Below, one piece after another: positions 34,651 through 38,088 of a DNA stretch of 38,088 bases. Below the pieces are notes generated by a model that worked only from the letters and a program-made list of their open reading frames with translations, did no database searches and was not told the DNA's origin. Origin of the DNA: Isoptericola sp. (GTDB lineage Bacteria; Actinomycetota; Actinomycetes; Actinomycetales; Cellulomonadaceae); contig JAPSLQ010000013.1 in assembly GCA_031180595.1 (NCBI GenBank), positions 1 through 38,088 on the forward strand. The letters run 5' to 3'. A program made the translations under genes and the position numbers. How positions within the stretch are numbered: the first letter of the stretch is position 1; each line of letters opens with the position of its first letter.

Positions 34651-34690
34651 CGGTGCCGATCGGTGTCGGTCGACGCCGGTCGGTGCCGGT
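34651..34690. repeat. Four tandem imperfect 10-bp repeats (CGGTGCCGGT-like)
   Basis: cggtgccgat cggtgtcggt cgacgccggt cggtgccggt. Confidence 0.75.
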
Positions 34691-35751
34691 CAGCGGCGTC
34701 CGGCGCCGGGCGCCGGGATCTCGCCCGACCCGCGCACGACGAGGCGGGCCGGGACGACGAGATGGCGGGGCGGGCCCGTGTCCCCGTCGAGCCGCGCGAA
34801 GACGCGCTCGGCGGCGAGCCGGCCGATGCGGTCGGGGTCCTGCGCGACCGTGGTGACGGACGGCTTCAGCAGGTCGCTCGTCTCGACGTCGTCGAAGCCG
34901 ACGAGCGCGACCTGGTGCTCGAGGCCGAGCTGCTGCAGCGCGCGGATGGTCCCGATGGTGATGAGGTTCTGGCTCGAGAAGATCGCCGTCGGCGGGTCGG
35001 GGAGGGTGAGCAGGCGCCGCGCGACCGCCGTGGCGCTGGCGTCGTCGTGCAGCCCCAGCACGACGAGCGCCGGGTCCGCCGCGAGTCCGGCGGCGGCGAG
35101 CTCGTCGAGGTAACCCTGCTGCCGGAGCGCCGCGGTCTGGATCCGTTCGAGGTCCCCGAGGAAGGCGATCCTGCGGTGCCCGTGCGAGACCAGGTGGCGC
35201 ACCGCGTCGCGCGCGCCGGCGACGTTGGAGGTGACCACGCTGTCGGTCTCGATGCCGTGCGGCTCGCGGTCGACGCAGACGAGCGGCGTGCCGCGGTCGA
35301 CATGGACGCGCAGGTACGTCTGGTCGTCGCGGACCGGGGTCACGACGAAGCCGTCGACCCGCCGTCGCGCCAGCGCGGCGACGGCACGCAGCTCGGCGTC
35401 GGGGTCGTCCTCGAGGCTGGTGGCGAAGACGGCGTAGCCGTGCTCGGTGGCCACGCGCTCGATGGCGCGGTGCACCTGGGCGGCGAACGGGTTGGCGACG
35501 CTCGAGACGAGGAGCCCCAGGGTCCGTGACCGGCCGTCGGCCCGGCGCAGGTTGCCGGCGTGGAGGTCCGGCTCGTAGGCCAGCTCGGCCGCGGCACGGC
35601 GCACGCGCTCCGCCGTCGAGGGGGAGACGTTCGCCTCGCCGTTGATGACGCGAGAGACCGTCTTGATGCCGACCCCCGCCAGCAGGGCGACGTCGCGCAT
35701 GGTCGGGCGCCGCCTCGCAGCCGCCGGGGCGCCGTCTGACACCGATGTCAC
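34690..35751 (-). CDS. LacI-family transcriptional regulator
   Basis: PTMRDVALLAGVGIKTVSRVINGEANVSPSTAERVRRAAAELAYEPD; periplasmic-binding-like C-domain. Confidence 0.93.
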   Translation of the reverse strand: MTSVSDGAPAAARRRPTMRDVALLAGVGIKTVSRVINGEANVSPSTAERVRRAAAELAYEPDLHAGNLRRADGRSRTLGLLVSSVANPFAAQVHRAIERVATEHGYAVFATSLEDDPDAELRAVAALARRRVDGFVVTPVRDDQTYLRVHVDRGTPLVCVDREPHGIETDSVVTSNVAGARDAVRHLVSHGHRRIAFLGDLERIQTAALRQQGYLDELAAAGLAADPALVVLGLHDDASATAVARRLLTLPDPPTAIFSSQNLITIGTIRALQQLGLEHQVALVGFDDVETSDLLKPSVTTVAQDPDRIGRLAAERVFARLDGDTGPPRHLVVPARLVVRGSGEIPAPGAGRR

Positions 35752-35779
35752 GAAACCGTCACTCCTTGCTCGTCGTGGG

Positions 35780-35808
35780 TTGACCCTATCGCGACCGTCG
35801 GGTAGACA
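35780..35808 (+). promoter_or_regulatory. Promoter of ribose-type ABC operon
   Basis: TTGACC (35780-35785), 17 bp, TAGACA (35803-35808). Confidence 0.55.
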
Positions 35809-35815
35809 AGCACCT

Positions 35816-35827
35816 GACAACGTTGTC
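35816..35827. promoter_or_regulatory. LacI-family operator GACAACGTTGTC
   Basis: Perfect 12-bp palindrome with central CG, just downstream of the -10, between divergent LacI and SBP genes. Confidence 0.7.
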
Positions 35828-35859
35828 GGGCGACGAGCCCCCAACCCAGGAGTTCGACG

Positions 35860-36954
35860 GTGAACCAGATGAGCATGAACCGAACGCCGCTGCGCCGCGG
35901 CGCGGCCCTGACCAGCGTCTTCGCCTTCGCCGCGCTCGGCCTGACGGCATGCGGGGACGGCACCGCGGAGGCCGGCGGCACTGACAACGGTGTCGGCGTG
36001 TCCCTGATCGTCAAGACCACGACCAACCCGTTCTTCGTGGCGATGCAGGAGGGGGCCGAGGCCGCCGCGCAAGAGCACGGCGTCGAGCTCACGCTCGCCG
36101 CCGGGCGCGCCGACGGCGACGAGGAGACGCAGATCCAGGCCATCGAGAACGCGATCGCGCGCGGCGACGCCGGGATCCTCATCACCCCGAACGGTCCTTC
36201 GGTCGTCGACGCGATCGCCAAGGCGCGCGACGCCGGGCTGTACGTCATCGCGCTCGACACCCCGCCGGACCCAGCGGACGCCGTCGACATCACCTTCGCG
36301 ACCGACAACCGCCTCGCGGGCAGGCTCATCGGCGAGTGGACGGCCGCGCAGCTCGGCGGCGAGAAGGCCACGATCGCCCTGCTGGACCTCTTCGACGACA
36401 AGGTCGTGTCGGTGGACTACGACCGCGACCAGGGCTTCCTCGAGGGCATGGGCATCGACGTGGCGGACCCCGGCGTCAACGGGGACGAGGCGCCGACCGG
36501 CTCGTACAGCGGCGGCGAGTACGAGATCGTCGGCAACGAGGCCAGCCAGGGCGCCGAGGACGGCGGGCGCACGGCGATGGAGAACCTCCTCACCAAGAAC
36601 CCCGACATCAACGTCGTCTACACGATCAACGAGCCCGCCGCGTACGGCGCCTACCAGGCGCTCGAGGCCGCCGGCACGGCCGACGACGTCCTCCTCGTCT
36701 CGGTCGACGGCGGCTGTGCGGGCGTCGAGAACGTCGAGCAGGGCATCATCGACGCCACGAGCCAGCAGTACCCGGTGAAGATGGCCGAGCTCGGCGTCGA
36801 GGCGATCGCCGAGCTCGCGGCCACCGGGACCGCGCCCGAGACCACCGAGGGCCTCGACTTCTTCAACACCGGCGTCGAGCTCGTGACCGACGAGCCCGCC
36901 GACGGCGTCGAGTCGATCGACTCCGCCGCCGCGTCGGAGATCTGCTGGGGCTGA
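35860..36954 (+). CDS. RbsB-like sugar ABC transporter substrate-binding lipoprotein
   Basis: LGLTACGDG lipobox; VSLIVKTTTNPFFVAMQEGAEAAAQEHGVELTLAAGRADGDEETQIQAIENAIARGDAGILITPN. Confidence 0.93.
   Translation: MNQMSMNRTPLRRGAALTSVFAFAALGLTACGDGTAEAGGTDNGVGVSLIVKTTTNPFFVAMQEGAEAAAQEHGVELTLAAGRADGDEETQIQAIENAIARGDAGILITPNGPSVVDAIAKARDAGLYVIALDTPPDPADAVDITFATDNRLAGRLIGEWTAAQLGGEKATIALLDLFDDKVVSVDYDRDQGFLEGMGIDVADPGVNGDEAPTGSYSGGEYEIVGNEASQGAEDGGRTAMENLLTKNPDINVVYTINEPAAYGAYQALEAAGTADDVLLVSVDGGCAGVENVEQGIIDATSQQYPVKMAELGVEAIAELAATGTAPETTEGLDFFNTGVELVTDEPADGVESIDSAAASEICWG
35981..35996. promoter_or_regulatory. Candidate auxiliary LacI operator inside SBP CDS
   Basis: CTGACAACGGTGTCGG vs CTGACAACGTTGTCGG at 35814-35829: one mismatch in 16. 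Confidence 0.45.
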
Positions 36955-36962
36955 CGCGCAGC

Positions 36963-36988
36963 GCCGCGCCGCCGCCCGGCGGCGCGGC
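36963..36988 (+). other. Intergenic hairpin between RbsB-like and RbsC-like genes
   Basis: GCCGCGCCGCCG-cc-CGGCGGCGCGGC; perfect 12-bp inverted repeat. Confidence 0.8.
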
Positions 36989-37021
36989 CCTCCCGTCGCA
37001 CCGCACCACCAAGGAGTTCAC

Positions 37022-38056
37022 GTGAGCACATCCACCCTGCCCGCGCCCGCGCACGACCCGGCCGCGGAGTTCCTCGACCGCCGCTCGCCGCTCGAACGCG
37101 CCCGTGGCGTCCTGCACCGCTACCCGGCCCTGAGCCCCGCGATCGTCCTCGTGCTGTCGGTCGTCGTCTTCGGTCTCCTCAACGACCGCTTCTGGGCACC
37201 GGGGAACCTCTCCCTCATCACGCAGCAGGTCGCCGTCGTCGGGACGCTCGCCGTCGCGCAGACCCTGGTGATCCTCACCGCCGGGATCGACCTGTCGGTC
37301 GGGTCGATCATGGTGCTGGCGTCGATGGTGATGGCCCAGCTGGCGACGAGCCTCGGACTGTCGCCGGTGCTCGCGCTCCTGCTCGGCCTGCTCGTCGGCC
37401 TCGCCGCCGGAGGGCTCAACGGGTTCCTGGTGACCCGGCTCAAGCTGCCGCCGTTCATCGCGACCCTGGGGACGCTCAACGTCTTCCTCGCGGTCACCCT
37501 GCTGTACTCGCGCGGCGCCACCGTGCGGGGTGGCGACATGCCCGCCGTGCTGACCTGGACGGGCAACGCGTTCCCCGTGCTGGGCGTGCGCGTGTCCGTC
37601 GGCGTCGTCCTCATGCTCGTGGCCTACCTGCTCGTGGCGCTGGCGCTCTCGCGCACGGCGTGGGGCAAGCACGTCTACGCCGTGGGCGACGACAAGGACG
37701 CGGCCCGCCTGTCGGGCATCAGCGTGAACCGCGTGCTGCTCAGCGTGTACCTGTCGGCCGGCGCGATCCTCGCCCTGGCCGCGTGGATCCAGATCGGCCG
37801 CGCGAACGCCGCGAGCCCGAACGTCGGCGTCGACATGAACCTCGACTCGATCACGGCCGTCGTCATCGGAGGCACCAGCCTGTTCGGCGGTCGCGGAACC
37901 GTCTGGGGCACGCTGCTCGGCGCGCTGATCGTCGGGGTGTTCCGCAACGGGCTGTCGCTCGCCGGCCTCGACGTGCTCTACCAGACCCTCGCCGTGGGAG
38001 TCCTCGTGATCGTCGCCGTCTCGCTCGACCAGTGGATCAGGAAGGTGCGCAAGTGA
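37022..38056 (+). CDS. RbsC-like sugar ABC transporter permease
   Basis: GTLAVAQTLVILTAGIDLSVGSIMVLASMVMAQL...GGLNGFLVTRLKLPPFIATLGTLNVF...GDDKDAARLSGISVNRVL...VVIGGTSLFGGRGTVWGTLLGALIVGVFRNGL. Confidence 0.95.
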   Translation: MSTSTLPAPAHDPAAEFLDRRSPLERARGVLHRYPALSPAIVLVLSVVVFGLLNDRFWAPGNLSLITQQVAVVGTLAVAQTLVILTAGIDLSVGSIMVLASMVMAQLATSLGLSPVLALLLGLLVGLAAGGLNGFLVTRLKLPPFIATLGTLNVFLAVTLLYSRGATVRGGDMPAVLTWTGNAFPVLGVRVSVGVVLMLVAYLLVALALSRTAWGKHVYAVGDDKDAARLSGISVNRVLLSVYLSAGAILALAAWIQIGRANAASPNVGVDMNLDSITAVVIGGTSLFGGRGTVWGTLLGALIVGVFRNGLSLAGLDVLYQTLAVGVLVIVAVSLDQWIRKVRK

Positions 38057-38088
38057 CCACCATCGACACCACCACGGCGGCCGGCGGC
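38053..38088 (+). CDS. Start of next gene in the ribose-type operon (probably the ATP-binding protein), cut by window end
   Basis: GTGA overlap with RbsC-like stop; only 12 codons visible; identity inferred from operon context. Confidence 0.45.
   Translation, partial: MTTIDTTTAAGG

Noticed and set aside
1-38088. CRISPR arrays, tRNA/rRNA genes, transposases, integrases or phage genes
   Set aside because: None recognised by eye on either strand; no regularly spaced repeats, cloverleaf-like tRNA or mobile-element motifs seen.

Overview
High-GC actinobacterial chromosomal window. The core (about 5.7-28.5 kb) is a dense accessory, probably catabolic, locus built from duplicated modules. It has three paralogous secreted beta-propeller proteins (P1 5723-8158 -, P2 8224-10920 -, P3 23355-25814 +), each ending in a similar Cys-flanked 'xVxGPVxVxxxAxxV' repeat tail. 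It also has an ATPase-less CUT1-type sugar ABC importer, and two copies of a translationally coupled set: a DegT/StrS-type PLP aminotransferase, a degenerate amidohydrolase-fold protein and an intact amidohydrolase. Two DapA/NanA-family aldolase-like enzymes, a Gfo/Idh/MocA oxidoreductase, two SDR epimerase-like proteins (one with Cys at the catalytic Lys position) and a GGDEF-like/HTH regulator complete it. Flanks: a nucleoside hydrolase plus truncated sugar-binding lipoprotein (left edge), DUF2809-VanY fusion, RibD/DHFR-like protein and YbdK-type ligase; to the right a two-component system with ABC exporter, aromatic amino acid hydroxylase, ArsR-SRPBCC-YciI-VOC operon, and a LacI-controlled ribose-type ABC operon cut by the window end. 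Most interesting: the repeated [propeller]-[aminotransferase]-[pseudo-amidohydrolase + amidohydrolase] architecture, which looks like an uncharacterised glycan/amino-sugar utilisation system. Also notable are a shared palindrome at three putative control regions, strong hairpins after two SBP genes, an intragenic second LacI-type operator, and several likely leaderless genes. All functions are inferred by reading sequence motifs; no database search was run.
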